Position numbers and translations under genes: made by a program
Notes under the pieces: model-generated
What the model was told of the DNA's origin: nothing
Databases searched by the model: none
Seen by the model: only the letters and a program-made list of their open reading frames with translations
Shown: one piece after another, positions 6,983-7,067 of the stretch
How positions within the stretch are numbered: the stretch's first letter is position 1
Layout of the letters: each line of letters starts with the position of its first letter
Source: Hydrogenophaga sp.
Lineage (GTDB): Bacteria; Pseudomonadota; Gammaproteobacteria; Burkholderiales; Burkholderiaceae_C
NCBI GenBank assembly: GCA_025458415.1
Contig: JALOSN010000052.1
Coordinates: forward strand, 1-7,067
Direction of reading: 5' to 3'
DNA: 7,067 nt

Positions 6983-7067
6983 AGCCCAGTCCTGCGATGT
7001 AGGTGTCCACCGTGTGGCGGCCCACGGACACCAGGTCGAAAGCGTTGGGGTCGAGCAGCCAGTTGCG
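6849..7067 (-). CDS. C-terminal part of a probable TetR/AcrR-family regulator (cut by window edge)
   Basis: On the - strand a frame open to the window edge encodes, from 7067 down, RNWLLDPNAFDLVSVGRHTV and then DTYIAGLGFNLAAL. The NWL..P..FDL block followed by a final helix resembles the C-terminal end of AcrR-type TetR repressors (E. coli AcrR ends with NWLFAPQSFDL and a similar helix). The DNA-binding domain lies outside the window, so the ligand and target are unknown. The first stop in this frame is at 6849-6851, which places the last 40 or so codons antisense to the 3' end of mrpG. That tail (Ala/Pro/Arg-rich) looks like a shadow of mrpG rather than an ancestral part of the protein, so a stop codon may have been lost or the C-terminus recently extended. 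About 28 residues lie outside mrpG. The family call is moderate because so little is visible. Confidence 0.5.
   Translation of the reverse strand, partial: RNWLLDPNAFDLVSVGRHTVDTYIAGLGFNLAALPAPAPSRRVPLRAKAGAGAKPPAPAGLPRPVRSRTRTA

Overview
The window is high-GC and tightly packed, almost all read on the + strand. Overall GC, codon use and the look of the flanking genes suggest a betaproteobacterium, probably Burkholderiales/Comamonadaceae-like. This placement is an inference from protein style, since no rRNA or marker gene is present.

Layout. (1) Positions 1-940 hold the 3' part of a major facilitator superfamily (MFS) transporter gene. It is broken by a reading-frame change near 519-532, probably with loss of part of a membrane helix, so it reads as a pseudogene. 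(2) Positions 941-1001 are a short intergenic gap with a 13-bp palindrome, a plausible -10 element and a clear ribosome binding site. (3) Positions 1002-6982 are a complete six-gene operon for a multisubunit Mrp (Pha/Mnh/Sha) monovalent cation/proton antiporter, in the order mrpA(B), mrpC, mrpD, mrpE, mrpF, mrpG. The mrpA product carries the MrpB domain at its C-terminus, the 'group 2' arrangement, so no separate mrpB is missing. The genes overlap by 4 nt (ATGA) at A/C, C/D and D/E, and are separated by 1 and 4 nt at E/F and F/G. This points to one transcript with coupled translation. (4) From the right edge a convergent gene enters on the - strand. Only its C-terminal part is visible; it looks like an AcrR-type TetR-family regulator, and its reading frame runs antisense into the 3' end of mrpG.

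How it works together. MrpA and MrpD are the two large antiporter-like subunits related to NuoL/M/N of complex I. MrpC is NuoK-like, and the MrpA C-terminal part resembles NuoJ/Mbh modules. MrpE, F and G are small membrane subunits needed for the assembled complex. Such complexes use the proton motive force to expel Na+ (or K+/Li+), supporting salt tolerance and pH homeostasis. The sequence does not show which ion is carried.

I see no tRNA, rRNA, CRISPR array, insertion sequence or obviously new system. The points most worth a second look are the MFS gene lesion, the antisense overlap at the 3' end, the palindrome ahead of mrpA and a few residue substitutions in the antiporter subunits.
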